A DNA stretch of 64,000 nt from Branchiostoma belcheri (taxonomy: Eukaryota; Chordata; Leptocardii; Amphioxiformes; Branchiostomatidae): the NCBI RefSeq assembly GCF_001625305.1, contig NW_017803379.1, positions 797,601-861,600 on the forward strand, in the 5' to 3' direction. The position numbers and the translations under genes were made by a program. The notes under the pieces were generated by a model that saw only the letters and a program-made list of their open reading frames with translations, was not told the origin of the DNA and made no database searches. Shown one piece after another: positions 20,771 to 32,700 of this stretch. How positions within the stretch are numbered: the stretch's first letter is position 1; the number at the start of each line of letters is the position of its first letter.

Positions 20771-22877
20771 TTTATTTTATTACAAAATTCATAGCATTTC
20801 ATGGTCATGGAATGATCACCAGTGAATAATCTTTAAAGATTAGTAAAAAAGATAAAAGTTATGAACATGATGGTAACTCTTGACCACTCAAATCTGTCAT
20901 CTTAACATGATTTTTAGACACAAACAACAAGTTTGCCATTAAACAATAACTATAACAGCCACTTCAAAGATCTTGAAAATGACTTTGAAATGGATCCATT
21001 TTTTAAAAACTATGAATGCAAATGGCCCCAAACAGTTTAATATTTAATATTGTGACTAAATCTATGACAAATGTGTACATCTTTAAGTCCTGTTACCACA
21101 TCTTACCGAGCATTTCGCCTTTTTTTGACAACTTACAAGTCTGACAATAATGTCATAATGACAACATTTTGATGGGAATAGTAAGACTTTCCAGGTATCA
21201 TTGAGATGCACGTGTCAAGTGTCATATTAAGTGAACTAAAAGTGAGGTCTCAGCTTTCAAATCAAACTTTGATGATCCTTGGTACCATTCTCATTAGTTT
21301 CCGATTGCTTCCATATTTCAAGCATAGACATCAAAACTGGTAATAAGAGATGATATCAGGAGTGACTAAAAGAAAAGCCATCCTGAAAGAAGGATGACTA
21401 TTTTTACTCTTTAACTTTCATTCTCATTGCTTCTGAATTCACTGATATAGCATTCTCTCTGAATCATGATTTTGTATTTCAATTTGCAGCCATGAATATT
21501 TTTAAGTCACAGCTTCCAACCAAAATATTCACAATACTCAAGAGCGGTGATTTTAGTTTTGTGAACATACTCGGATGGTGTTAACATATTGTCAACTTCA
21601 TGAATTACAACACTAAATTCATTTTCGCAACAGTGAAAATCACAAGTTCATTGTACATGTATCTGAGTGAAACAATCATAGTACTATGGAAGGCAGAACA
21701 AATGTACACAGTGGAATGAGTTTGTGGTGAGAACAGAAAATCTTATAACTTACAGTTATCTGTTTGACCACATTGTCACATTGTTAATGTCATGGATTAC
21801 AATGTATCTGTTATAATATACATGTTAAGAGGTAGCTGTATACATGGTATATATGTGGCCATAAATGCATGATATCTCCTAATGATACAAATGCATGATA
21901 TCTATTAATGATATAAACACACACTACTATATCCCATTTAAAAACTAACCACATGTTGTTGGCATAGACCTATCATTCAACAGTATAGTCACAACTTTTT
22001 TCACAAGGAACACATTTAAGACAAAACGGTTTTCCTTTCCTTGCATAATGCACATTTTATGACTCTAGTTCCTTTGCTACCACAAACTTTCCAGTTTGGG
22101 ATAGGATATTGCACTTTGCCTTTATTCATAAATATTTGATTTATTTATCCAACACAATCACCATTTAAACATCACATTGGTTGTAGTACATGTACTAGTA
22201 CACTACATGTGTTTCATCTTCATGTAACATTGATTACATAGTTCAAAGACAGTGTAGAATTATTGGAGACAGACATTTATCATCAAACAGTAATTGTACA
22301 GACCAAGAGCCGCACTAGGCCTACAGCTGTTGGCGATCAGGCAGCCTGACTAAAATCATGCTCCACCTACATGTACTAACCCAACCAAGCACCCCCCCCC
22401 ATCTGTCTGACAATGAGAGACTGTAATACATGCTAGGCATAAGCCACTTTAACATAATCATAACAAGAGTCTGACCAAGGTGTGATACAAGAACAAAAGT
22501 TGGGAAAGGGTAAATCATGCTTAGGTGCAGTGACAGTAGAAAATGGTTGCCAGGAGACATAAGTACCGTTAAGGACCTAAGTCACCAAAACAAATTTTTA
22601 TCAGAGTCATAAAGTACTTCTGTTTCTTAATTATTTAATGAGCATATCATTGCCATTTGCTAACTATGGTTGGTATCAATGTTGGATCAGACTTTGAAAT
22701 CTCAAGAAGCGTAAATTTTTTTTGGTCATCTTTTTTAAAACTCATATTTGTGTTCATTTCGAAAGGAGTGATGCAGGAATCTATTGTATGTTTATTGCTA
22801 TGTTTTTGATCCCTGCAAACACTTTTAGATTTTGTTTTACCAAAAAATTCATGTTTAGACATTGCAAGATATTTCAA
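20771..22877 (-). repeat. Copied fragment of the INF2-like gene 3' UTR (non-functional piece)
   Basis: This 2.1 kb matches 26916-29017, which I read as the 3' UTR of the minus-strand INF2-like gene. It includes the overlapping minus-strand AATAAA signals (20781-20771) but is cut off from any coding exon by the gap and insert at 22878-23955. It is therefore a by-product of the tandem duplication. Confidence 0.65.
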
Positions 22878-22897
22878 NNNNNNNNNNNNNNNNNNNN
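22878..22897. other. Assembly gap (20 N)
   Basis: A run of 20 N. The same length at 40210-40229 suggests a fixed placeholder, so the true size is unknown. Confidence 0.95.
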
Positions 22898-22952
22898 TAT
22901 ACCCGCGTCATAGACTCCGGGGGTCGCCCATTAATACTGTGACCTGCTACCT
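22898..22952 (+). repeat. 55-bp direct repeat, left copy
   Basis: Starts TATACCCGCGTCATAGACTC immediately after the N gap and is identical to 23901-23955. Confidence 0.9.
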
Positions 22953-23337
22953 TGAACCAACTTGACCTTGGATTTTCTTTCGCTCAGTCGACAAAACTAG
23001 ACAAGATGCGAAACCTGGCCAAATTTTAGTTCACAACTCCAAACGGTTGCTGAGATATTGCCAACTTTGCACTTCGGCACCTGCCATAGGGCTAGGGCCC
23101 GTCCAAGGCCCGTACGAGGGGCCATTTAGTGGTCCCATTATCCAATAAAATGTACTATTCTGGCCCTCTTTTTCTTGTTAACAATGATCATCAGTGCCTA
23201 CTCTATCATTTAGAGTGATTTTTACTTAGTGTAAGGCTTGTTTACGGCAAAAAGGGGGGGGGGTGAACGCGGCTTCGGGGCGGTGGCACTTCCCTACTAA
23301 GTCCCATAGTTAAGCATAGGCGGCGGTCATAGCGGGC

Positions 23338-23353
23338 CGTTGCCATGGCAACG
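23338..23353. promoter_or_regulatory. Perfect palindrome matching the RFX X-box
   Basis: CGTTGCCATGGCAACG is a 16-bp palindrome whose core fits the RFX consensus GTNRCC/RGYAAC. It lies about 700 bp upstream of NME copy 3, inside the junction insert. Function is inferred from the motif only. Confidence 0.35.
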
Positions 23354-23900
23354 GGGGTCTGACGGTGAAACAAACTGGTACATTTTAAGTGAGTCTACGT
23401 CAGTACTTGGTATACCAAGAAAATTTGGTCGAAAATACCGCTGCTTGGAATTAATGGCCAATTCCCGTGTCTATTGAAGGTAGCAGAACACAGTTTTCGC
23501 CCTATGGGGATTTCTATAGTTAAGGACCCCAAGATGACTCACTTCGACGCGGTAAAAATTATAGCAGGGTGCACTTCACAAATACGAAAATCGAATATGT
23601 TTGAGAAGAAGGTACAAACTACAAAATATCTAGAAACCAAAAAATCCTGTCGGCGTATCTGCTCGTGACGTACACTTTGAAATCGCCTCCTACGGACGTG
23701 ACCTGAACTGCAGCCGACTCACCCGGAAAGCCAGTTGCACAATACGGCGCATTTATACACGAACTGCAAAACCTTCACAAATCAAATCATACAGTCTCAA
23801 ACCCGATACATTTCTACACCACACAGCACAATTTACATCTGGCTGACGCTCTTATCAGGCTTTCTACCCAGCCTTCAAGAATATTCGCTGCACTACTTTC

Positions 23901-23955
23901 TATACCCGCGTCATAGACTCCGGGGGTCGCCCATTAATACTGTGACCTGCTACCT
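23901..23955 (+). repeat. 55-bp direct repeat, right copy
   Basis: Identical to 22898-22952; its end abuts the start of duplication unit B. Confidence 0.9.
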
Positions 23956-24042
23956 CAACCGGTCTCTTTTCTCTCCCGGCCGCCATCTTGTGCCTGCATG
24001 CTCGCAACTCTCCTCTGGATCCTCCACGAAATCTTCAGTAAA

Positions 24043-25991
24043 ATGGCAGAAAACAAGCGTCAGGAGCGGAGCTTCATCATGATCAAGCCCGACGGCGTCC
24101 AGCGCGGCCTTGTGGGCGAAGTCATCAAGCGCTTTGAGCAGAAGGGCTTCAAGCTGGTGGCCATGAAGTTCATGCAGGTAGAACACAGGCCACGAGGGTT
24201 TTAATTTTTAAAGGCATGTGGTTGCACGTGTAGTAGCCTGCCCTTTTACTCATTCTTACCACGTTTTTCTGCTATTAAACAAATCTACAAAATTTCCCGA
24301 AATTCGACGTGGGTATATTTGCTGGGTTTTGTCGGCGTTGGTTTCTTAGCTGTAGACTGTCATTTGTTACATTGCCAAGCAACCTCTTTGGCTTTAGCAA
24401 TAATTTTCTGAAATTGATTTTGCCGGATGTCGAAAGCACATCAGTGGGATTTTATTCTAATATTTTGCACCTATATAGTGGAGGTAAAAGGGACTAATAT
24501 ATTGAATATCTTATTGCTTTACCTGTATGATTGGGTCAGGACGACTTGAAATGACAATGTATTATTGTTAAAGCTTTGTTTGAACGCAACAAGACTGGCA
24601 GGGCACGCCAATTGTGCCGAAAGGCATGGATGGGTGCGGTCAATCAAACAACCAATAAAATAGCATGTATCAAAGCTGTTGTACTTGTTTGCAGGCTACA
24701 GAGGAACACATGAAGAGCCACTACATTGACCTGGCGAAGAAGCCATTCTACGCTGGTCTGTGCAAGTACATGTCAACCTCCCCTGTTGTTCCAATGGTGA
24801 GATACATTTATGTTACATAGTCAAGTCCAATAATACTTGTAAAACAATTAAACCAACTCTATATCACAGATAGCTTTCCACATGTAAAATTTTCTTATTA
24901 TCTTACCACACCAGTCAGTACATAATTGTTACAATGCCTCCATAACAATTTTTTTTAATGGTATGTGAGGAGCTGGACTAAGTACTAACTAACTAACTCA
25001 CAAACACACTCTTACCCATGTTTGTTGTGTTGTTTTCAGGTGTGGGAAGGTCTGGATGTGGTGAGGACTGGACGTGTGATGCTGGGAGAGACCAACCCTG
25101 TAAGTCCTTTTTCATTTTTGCCATGCCTAGATCTAGAAGCAGACCAGAACACCGCCAATTTCCTGTTTACCTATACCTCACTTTATACATAGTATGCACT
25201 GTTAGACACAAAATGTATAATTTTGCATACTCGATAACGTTACATTACTTGCCTTTCATATTGCACCAATGTCACCATAAGATTGCTTGTAGTTAAGACC
25301 ATGTTACATGTGATCCCTAGGGTTTTACTTCTTACTGGTAATCTTTTACTAATACATGCATATCATTATGACATGAAATTTTCCAGGCGGGCTCCCCTAG
25401 GATTGTCATGCCTCAGTTCCCTTAAGGCACTCAGCATGATATTACGTCAAACAAAATTGAGATGGGCCAAAAAATTCCGGCTGGCTAGAACACTAATCTT
25501 ATCATACCTTTTTTCTCAGGCTGACTCCAAGCCTGGTACCATCAGGGGCGACTACTGTGTTGAAGTTGGCAGGTAGGTGTCAGCAGCAACATATTTTCCA
25601 TTTTGAAATTGAAAGAAGGGTTAATGTTACCGTTTAATATCCTCTCCCATAGCTTTGTATCTCTCTTTCCAGCACCATTTCCCCCCCCTATTAGAGTTGT
25701 GTTTTAGTACCTCAGGCATAGCCCCGTCTTTTCAGTTGAAGGTTTGATGTTTTATTAGAAATCCATGTTGAAAGACAGGTTTTAATCTATAGGCCTTTAA
25801 TGGGAAAACATATACTAGTATTAAGCTGTATTATGAAGTGTACATGATTGTACTTGACTGGTTTTTGTAGGAACCTTGTCCACGGTAGCGACTCCGTTGA
25901 GAGTGCGAAGAAGGAGATCGCCCTGTGGTTCACAGACAAGGAACTTGTGACCTACACCGCTGGCCAGTTCAGCTGGGTGTATGAAGACTAG
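24043..25991 (+). CDS. NME: Nucleoside diphosphate kinase, NME1/2-like copy 3
   Basis: Exons 24043-24177, 24695-24796, 25040-25099, 25520-25572 and 25871-25991 join in frame to 156 residues, almost identical to copy 2. The one coding difference I noticed opens exon 2 (ATEEHM here, ASEEHM in copy 2). KPDG, GTIRGD and the active-site His (NLVHGSDS) are intact, so it should be a working kinase. The start at 24043 has the same strong context, with the same optional in-frame ATG 45 bp upstream (23998). Upstream homology to copy 2 stops at 23955, so most of its distal promoter differs from copy 2 and comes from the junction insert. Confidence 0.95.
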
Positions 25992-26499
25992 GACCCCACC
26001 GTCTTACACAAGCCAAGTCACAGCCTAAGCAGACTCTAGGGAATTCATGTCCCCTACATTCCTGTAAGCGTAAAAAAGTGTCTTTATGTTTCTGTGACGT
26101 CCTGTCTGTCAAGTTGAATATGTAACGGAAAGATAAACCTTATCCTGTCTCTGTTTACTAAACCCAGGTGTGGAATTTGATCACCCACTGTGTAATGTGT
26201 GAGCAGACTAGTTCCGAGGTAGTCATGAAATGACAGCCTGAATTTCGATCCAGTCCAGGTCAGTTACAGTATCCAATGTGAGAAATTTCCACCAGACAAA
26301 CCACATCTTGCCTTGGATCAAACTAGGATGGACCGTCTTCCCACTTTGCATAAAAATTTCAAGTCAGTCATTGCAGGAGTGTCATTAGTTTTGGTCATGT
26401 CCAAAATTGTGCAATGAATATCCAGCATTGATTTGTGCGTGTACTGGAGGGGTTTGTGTTGGGCCCCAGCTTGGTTTGTGCAGGACTAGGATATCATTA

Positions 26500-26505
26500 A
26501 ATAAA
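26500..26505 (+). terminator. Polyadenylation signal of NME copy 3
   Basis: AATAAA with the same downstream T/GT-rich context as 20345, about 410 bp before the opposing INF2-like signal. Confidence 0.6.
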
Positions 26506-26915
26506 GCTAGAATGCACCAGAGCTCCTTGTCATGTTGTTTTCTTGTAGCACTTTCCTTTGAACTGGTCTGAATGAAATGACAACTATTAATGCAAGGTTA
26601 AGTGTATGACAGTAAAATGTAAGTTAACACAATTTTTAAAGTGGAATGCCACCACTGACATTATATTAAGTAATCCATCAATGTGCACAGTGAAACTCAA
26701 TTAGTTTTTAAATCCCGCTTCGTTGATCTAAAAATATATACTTAATATCAGACAAAGAACCTGTGTATGTGCCTAGCCACTGGCCCCATTGCTTCCCTCA
26801 ATTACAACTTTCTATGCAGTGCAGATCCTAGCCCTGCCCTTGTCTTCCCTAATTGGGGAGCACTGATCATGAAAGAGCTTTAAATATGACACAAGCATGT
26901 GATTGCACAGTGTCC

Positions 26916-26926
26916 TTTATTTTATT
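26916..26926 (-). terminator. Polyadenylation signals of the INF2-like gene
   Basis: Two overlapping AATAAA motifs on the minus strand (AATAAAATAAA) followed by GGACACTGTGCAATC. They are the first strong pair on that strand and are kept in both duplication units. Confidence 0.5.
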
Positions 26927-29557
26927 ACAAAATTCATAGCATTTCATGGTCATGGAATGATCACCAGTGAATAATCTTTAAAGATTAGTAAAAAAGATAA
27001 AAGTTATGAATATGATGGTAACTCTTGACCACTCAAATCTGTCATCTTAACATGATTTTTAGACACAAACAACAAGTTTACCATTAAACAATAGCTATAA
27101 CAGCCACTTCAAAGATATTGAAAATGACTTTGGAATGGATCCTTTTTTTTTAAACTATAAATGCAAATGGCCCCAAATAGTTTAATATTTAATATTGTGA
27201 CTAAATCTATATGACAAATGTGTACGTCTTTAAGTCCTGTTACCACATCTTACCGAGCATTTCGCCTTTTTTGACAACTTACAAGTCTGACAAAAATGTC
27301 ACAATGACAACATTTTGATGGGAATAGTAAGACTTTCCAGGTATCATTCAGATGCACGTGTCAAGTGTCATATTAAGTGAACTAAAAGTGAGGTCTCAGC
27401 TTTCAAGTCAAACTTTGATGATCCTTGGTACCATTCTAATTAGTTTCCGATTGCTTCCATATTTCTAGTATAGACATCAAAACTGGTAATAAGAGATGAA
27501 ATCAGGAGTGACTAAAAGAAAAGCCATCCTGAAAGAAGGCTGACTATTTTTACTCTTTAACTTTCATTCTCATTGCTTCTGAATTCACCGATATAGCATT
27601 CTCTTTGAATCATGATTTTGTATTTCACTTTGCAGCCATGAATATTTTTAAGTCACAGCTTCCAACCAAAATATTCACAATACTCAAGAGCGGTGATTTT
27701 AGTTTTGTGAACATACTCTGATGGTGTTAACATATTGTCAACTTCAGGAATTACAACACTAAATTCATTTTCGCAACAGGGAAAATCACGAGTTCACTGT
27801 ATCTGAGTGAAACAATCATAGTAGCACAATGGAAGGCAGAACAAATGTACACAGTGGAATGAGTTTGTGGTGAGAACAGAAAATCTTCTAATTTACAGTA
27901 ATCTGTTTGACCACATTGTCACATTAATGTCATGGATTATCTGTTACAATATACATGTTAAGAGGTAGCTGTATACATGGTATATATGTTGTGGCCATAA
28001 ATGCATGATATCTCCTAATGATACAAATGCATGATATCTATTAATGATATAAACACATATATCCCATTTAAAAACTAACCACATGTTGTTGGCATAGACC
28101 TATCATTCAACAGTATAGTCACAACTTTTTTCACAAGGAACACATTTAAGACAAAACGGTTTTCCTTTCCTTGCATAATGCACATTTTATGACTCTAGTT
28201 CCTTTGCTACCACAAACTTTCCAGTTTGGGATAGGATATTGCACTTTGCCTTTATTCATAAATATTTGATTTATTTATCCAACACAATCACCACTTAAAC
28301 ATCACATTGGTTGTAGTACATGTACTAGTACACTACATGTATTTCATCTTCATGTAACATTGATTACATAGTTCAAAGACAGTGTAGAATTATTGGAGAC
28401 AGACATTTATCATCAAACAGTAATTGTACAGACCAAGAACTGCACTAGGCCTGCTGTTGGTGATCAGACAGCCTGACTAAAATCATGCTCCACCTACATG
28501 TACTAACCCAACCAAGCACCCCCCCCCCCAATCTGTCTGACAATGAGAGACTGTAATACATGCTAGGCATAAGCCACTTCAACATAATCATAACAAGAGT
28601 CTGACCAAGGTGTGATACAAGAACAAAAGTTGGGTAAGGGTAAATCATGCTTAGGTGCAATGACAGTGGAAATTGGTTGCCAGGAGACATAAGTACCGTT
28701 AAGGACCTAAGTCACCAAAACAATGCATAATTTTTATCAGAGTCATAAAGTACTTCTGTTTTTATAATTATGTAATCAGTAAATCACTGCAATTTGCTAA
28801 CTACGGTTGGTATCAATGTTGGACCAGACTTTGAAATCTCAAGAAGTGTAAATTTTTTTGGTCATCTTTTTTAAAACTCATATTTGTGTTCATTTCGAAA
28901 GGAGTGATGCAGGAATCTATTGTATGTTTATTGCTATTGTATGTTTTGATCCCTGCAAACACTTTTAGATTTTGTTTTACCAAAAAATTCATGTTTAGAC
29001 ATTGCAAGATATTTCAATGTCAACCCTTTTCAGTTCTCAAGAAAGTGCAAGTAACAACTTATGAGAGGGAATTTGATATGACGTATATACTTTTATCAGT
29101 CCCACACAGCCTCCTTTGGAACACCAGTAACAACTTAATATATCCAATGTTTTCAATGACATTGATTCAATACCATTTACACCTCTTACACATCTGCAAT
29201 ATATTTATTACTCCCCATTTGATTCAATTTGTTGGACGGTCGAAGCTTCACAAATTAACAATATTGGCTCAATATTGCACATATTTGCTATAATTGGTTC
29301 GATAATTTGAGTCAATAAGTAGATTAATTCAGAATTTGATATAACACTATTTCAGCTCTTGTACCAAGCAACTGATTGTTTTTGCCCTCCCTTGACTTTG
29401 TCTCGAGATGGAAGGATGCCTACTATTATTACTATCAGCAACTTTAGGAGGCAACAGAATATCAAGTATTGCCCGCATGGAATATCTCAACAAACTCCCT
29501 TTCAGGTATGTTTCAGCAGGGGTTATTTTCTTACTTCAAAGGACAGAGCCTAAACCT
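26927..29557 (-). other. Probable 3' UTR of the INF2-like gene
   Basis: 2.6 kb between the INF2-like stop codon and the minus-strand signals at 26916-26926, with no gene-like frame on either strand. An earlier minus-strand AATAAA at 29204-29209 could give a shorter UTR of about 350 nt. The UTR assignment is inference; RNA data would settle it. Confidence 0.45.
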
Positions 29558-29700
29558 TTACTGCTGCTTGCAGGTGATGGCATCAGCTATCTTATTCACA
29601 TCAGGTAAACCGAAGGGGCTTCCAGGAGGACTGCAGGCGTTCCGAGCGCGATGCCTGGGCGGTGGTTCGATCGGCTTCTGTGCTGGTGGTGGCTGGTCTC
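29558..29700 (-). CDS. INF2: INF2-like terminal exon, ends in Cys-Lys-Gln-Gln
   Basis: This exon continues in frame from the large exon (donor at 29965) through a Pro-rich stretch to TAA at 29558-29560. The protein ends ADAITCKQQ. Human INF2 has an isoform ending CVIQ that is farnesylated and ER-bound. CKQQ keeps the Cys at -4 and the final Gln but lacks aliphatic residues between, so prenylation is only possible. Confidence 0.7.
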
Positions 29701-32700
29701 CTGAAGACAGAATAAAATACATGGGGTTCCGTATTAGGAAATTCCATCAAAATTTGTAATCAAAACAATCCAATCAAGATAGAAAAAATATCCATGAACC
29801 TAGAAATTAGGACATAACTGGAGAAAATTCTAGATGCATACATGTTGTATGTTTTTCTTTTGAAAACAAACTGCAATGCAGTTCTAAGTAAAAGCACACA
29901 AAGCAGATGTCAAGCAAGTAAGTGTACCATGAGTCATCCTCTTGAACTCGCCGGCACAACTTACCTGGTCCGAAAAGTGACATGGCCAGAGCAACGTCAC
30001 TTGGGACGTCCCCCTTGGCATCCTGGACTTTCTCCTGCAGCAGGCTATAAGGGCTAGGGTCCTCGTTCCACCCTCGGGACCGACGTCTCTCCCTGGACAT
30101 CGACAATGTGCTTGGCCGGGAACCGCTGTCACGTCTGTCCCTGGAGGAGTCGTCAGGTCCTTCCCTCTCCTGCTCGCCTGAGAGTTTTTCATCGGAATCA
30201 GGAAGCTGAAGTTTCCAGTCGATAATGGTGGACTTGGACTGTCTGATGGGATGTGACATGATGGGAGGTTCGACTTGGATATGTTCGGTTGTGGCGGCCC
30301 TGTGGAGCTCGTAGCGCGAGTCCAGGTCAGAGAACTGCTCCGAGGAAGATCTGGTGGGGCCAGCCTGCCTCTGTGGCGGGTCCTTTTGAGGCTGCTGAGG
30401 AGGACCCTGGGGTTGGCTGGGGCTTCCTTCACTGTTTGCCCGGCCCAGTTCATGTGACGAGGCACGCACTGGGTCCAGCTTGGACGAAGCAGTGCCTTCT
30501 GCGTAACGGGCCTGGTCTAGTTGTGACATGGCATGGACACTGACAGACTGAGGTGGGAGGGTGGTTCTGGCGTAACCTTGGTTGGGAGGGTGATGGCCTC
30601 TTCTGGAGCGGCTGCGACGCGACTGACGGCTGGTACGAGACTGCGTGTCGCGTCGAGGCTGGGAGTGCGCCAAGTGAGGGCCAGCCTGGGCATGCAAATG
30701 GTCCAGTAAAGGTCTGCTTCGGGAATGCCCTTGGTCTTGAGAGGGCGTGCTTTGGCCATGGGAAGGGTGCTCTTGAGCACGAGAGGCAGTTTTGGCATGA
30801 GCAGGATCAGGATCAAGGAGGGTACTACATTTAGTGTCAACTTCATCATGATGCATGTGCAGACTGTCCTGGCTCCGGAATCTGTCCCTAGCTTGGGCAG
30901 GATCTGACTGAAACTGTGAGGAGTCCTGCAAGTTTGGGACGCTGCCTAAGTCAACATAGTCCGGTAGCGGAGGGAGGCTGCCCATTGCATTGATGTCAAT
31001 GTAGTCAGGTAGAGGAGGAAGTTCCCCCATTGACGTGATATAGTCAGGTAATGGAGGAAGCTCACCCATACTAGAGCTAGCATAGTCTGGTAGGGGAGGG
31101 AGCTCTCCCTTTTCAAGGATCTGCTTTGTTGTTGGGGACAAGGTTAAAGCTTGTTTCTTAGATTTTGGGAGAAGCTGTCCTTTACTTGGATGTTTCTTGC
31201 TCATAGACAAGGTTTGGCTTCCACTATCTTGAGAATGAGTGTAGCTCAGGCCGAGAGAAGACCCACTCCTGACTTGTAAGACTTCAGGCTCTTGTTCTAT
31301 GTTGTAGTCAGACTCCGCCTGTGCTAGTACACGCTGGGCCTTCTTATTGTGGTGCTCTACCCTCTCATCAACTGATCTTTGTCTCTCCCTGGTGTCTAGT
31401 GTTCTGTGAGAACCTTGGTGACGATGTCGCTCAGCTGGTGCCGACTTGTGTCTTTGCCGGGCTCTGCCTTCTGCCTCTGCCTTCGCCCTCGCCTCTGCCT
31501 GCTGTCTCTTCTGCCTCCTGCTTGCCTTTGTATCCCGTGGTAGGGAAGTCGAAGTAGGCCATCTACTCAGGCTAGTGTGCTCTCCCAGTATCACAGTTGG
31601 TTCTGGAAGCTTCTGGTGTTCTTTGCTCTTAGTTTGAGAGGCAGACCCTTTCCTCTTAGTTTGAGCAGGAGCATGCTCAGCCCTTGCCCCTCCCCTTTTT
31701 TCGGCATGCTGCGGCACCGCCTTTCCTTGTGTTACTACTGCAGGGGTTTCCATGCCCATTGTCAGTTCTGACAACACCTGCTGCCTTGAGCGGGGACGTC
31801 TGACATTTGTGGAGGAAGCTTGAGCTGATGACACTTCTTTTTGTTGGCTGGTAGAACTTGGCAATGTCAAACCTGAACCCTCTGTACTGCTGCTCACCCT
31901 TTCTTGACTAGCCTGTTTCTGACCTGGACTTGGTTTAGCTCCCTTATCCGGCTTGGCATCACTTTTTTTCTGAACTGTCTCAGACACTTTACCATCTGTC
32001 AAATCTCTTTGTGACCTGTCGTCACTACTTTTTAATTGCGCTGCAGCTGTTTTTTCCGGTTGACTGTCAGCTTGAGCTTTCTTTGCAACATATTCATTTT
32101 TGTTGGGCTTTTCAACTAAGGAGTCACCTGTGGGGGGTTGTTCTTGGGATTTGCCAGTTTTCTGGGGTTGGGGGATTGCGTCGTCCTTCTCCGTTTGGCT
32201 CTTCTGCGGAGGCTGACAGTTGTCCTCGTCAGCACAGGTAATCTCTAACTTCTGGATCTGGTGTACTACATACTCCATCGCTTCCGGGGAGATAACTGCC
32301 CTGCAAAAGTCAACAGCACAACCAAAAGTCACAATAGAAGCTTCACAGTTCAGAAGAAATTCTTTGGGCATATTGGATTTAGATGTCAGAAAATGTGGTA
32401 ATACAATTTATCTAAATGATAATTGTGGCCAGAATACAAGTCCTTGCCACAGAATTGACAATTTAATAATGATACAAGTGTTGTTGCATCTACAATTATT
32501 ATTCTTTAGTTCAGATGCATCTATTTTATGTACAATTCATTTTGTACTTGGTACTTCTAGTACTAAGTAAGTAATCAAAAGGTGAGGCAGTAGGTATGTA
32601 CAAAGTTTACAGGTACCTGCGATGTAACATGCAACACTGTAAGGCTGATCAATTTCTGGAATCAGATGAGCTCCTGGCTTGGTCATGGGCACTTCCTGGG

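Larger units (their letters stand above)
17598..22877 (+). repeat. Tandem segmental duplication, unit A
   Basis: From TCAACCGGTCTC at 17598 to the N gap at 22878 this sequence is nearly identical, apart from small indels and one MITE, to 23955-29017. The unit carries NME copy 2 and a copied piece of the INF2-like 3' UTR. Introns and intergenic DNA are as similar as exons, so the duplication is recent. Confidence 0.9.
22898..23954. other. 1 kb insert at the duplication junction, bounded by 55-bp direct repeats
   Basis: Between units A and B lies about 1.06 kb not shared with the outer flanks. Its first 55 bp (22898-22952) recur exactly at 23901-23955. No coding frame is convincing. It contains a G run, a 16-bp palindrome at 23338 and otherwise unique-looking DNA. 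It may be a mobile element with terminal direct repeats or an assembly effect at the gap; sequence alone cannot decide. Confidence 0.5.
23955..29017 (+). repeat. Tandem segmental duplication, unit B
   Basis: Near-identical to 17598-22877 and lacking the intronic MITE. At its right end the sequence runs straight into TGTCAACC (29018-29025), the same 8-mer that lies at the left edge of unit A (17596-17603). This fits a duplication through microhomology. Confidence 0.88.
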
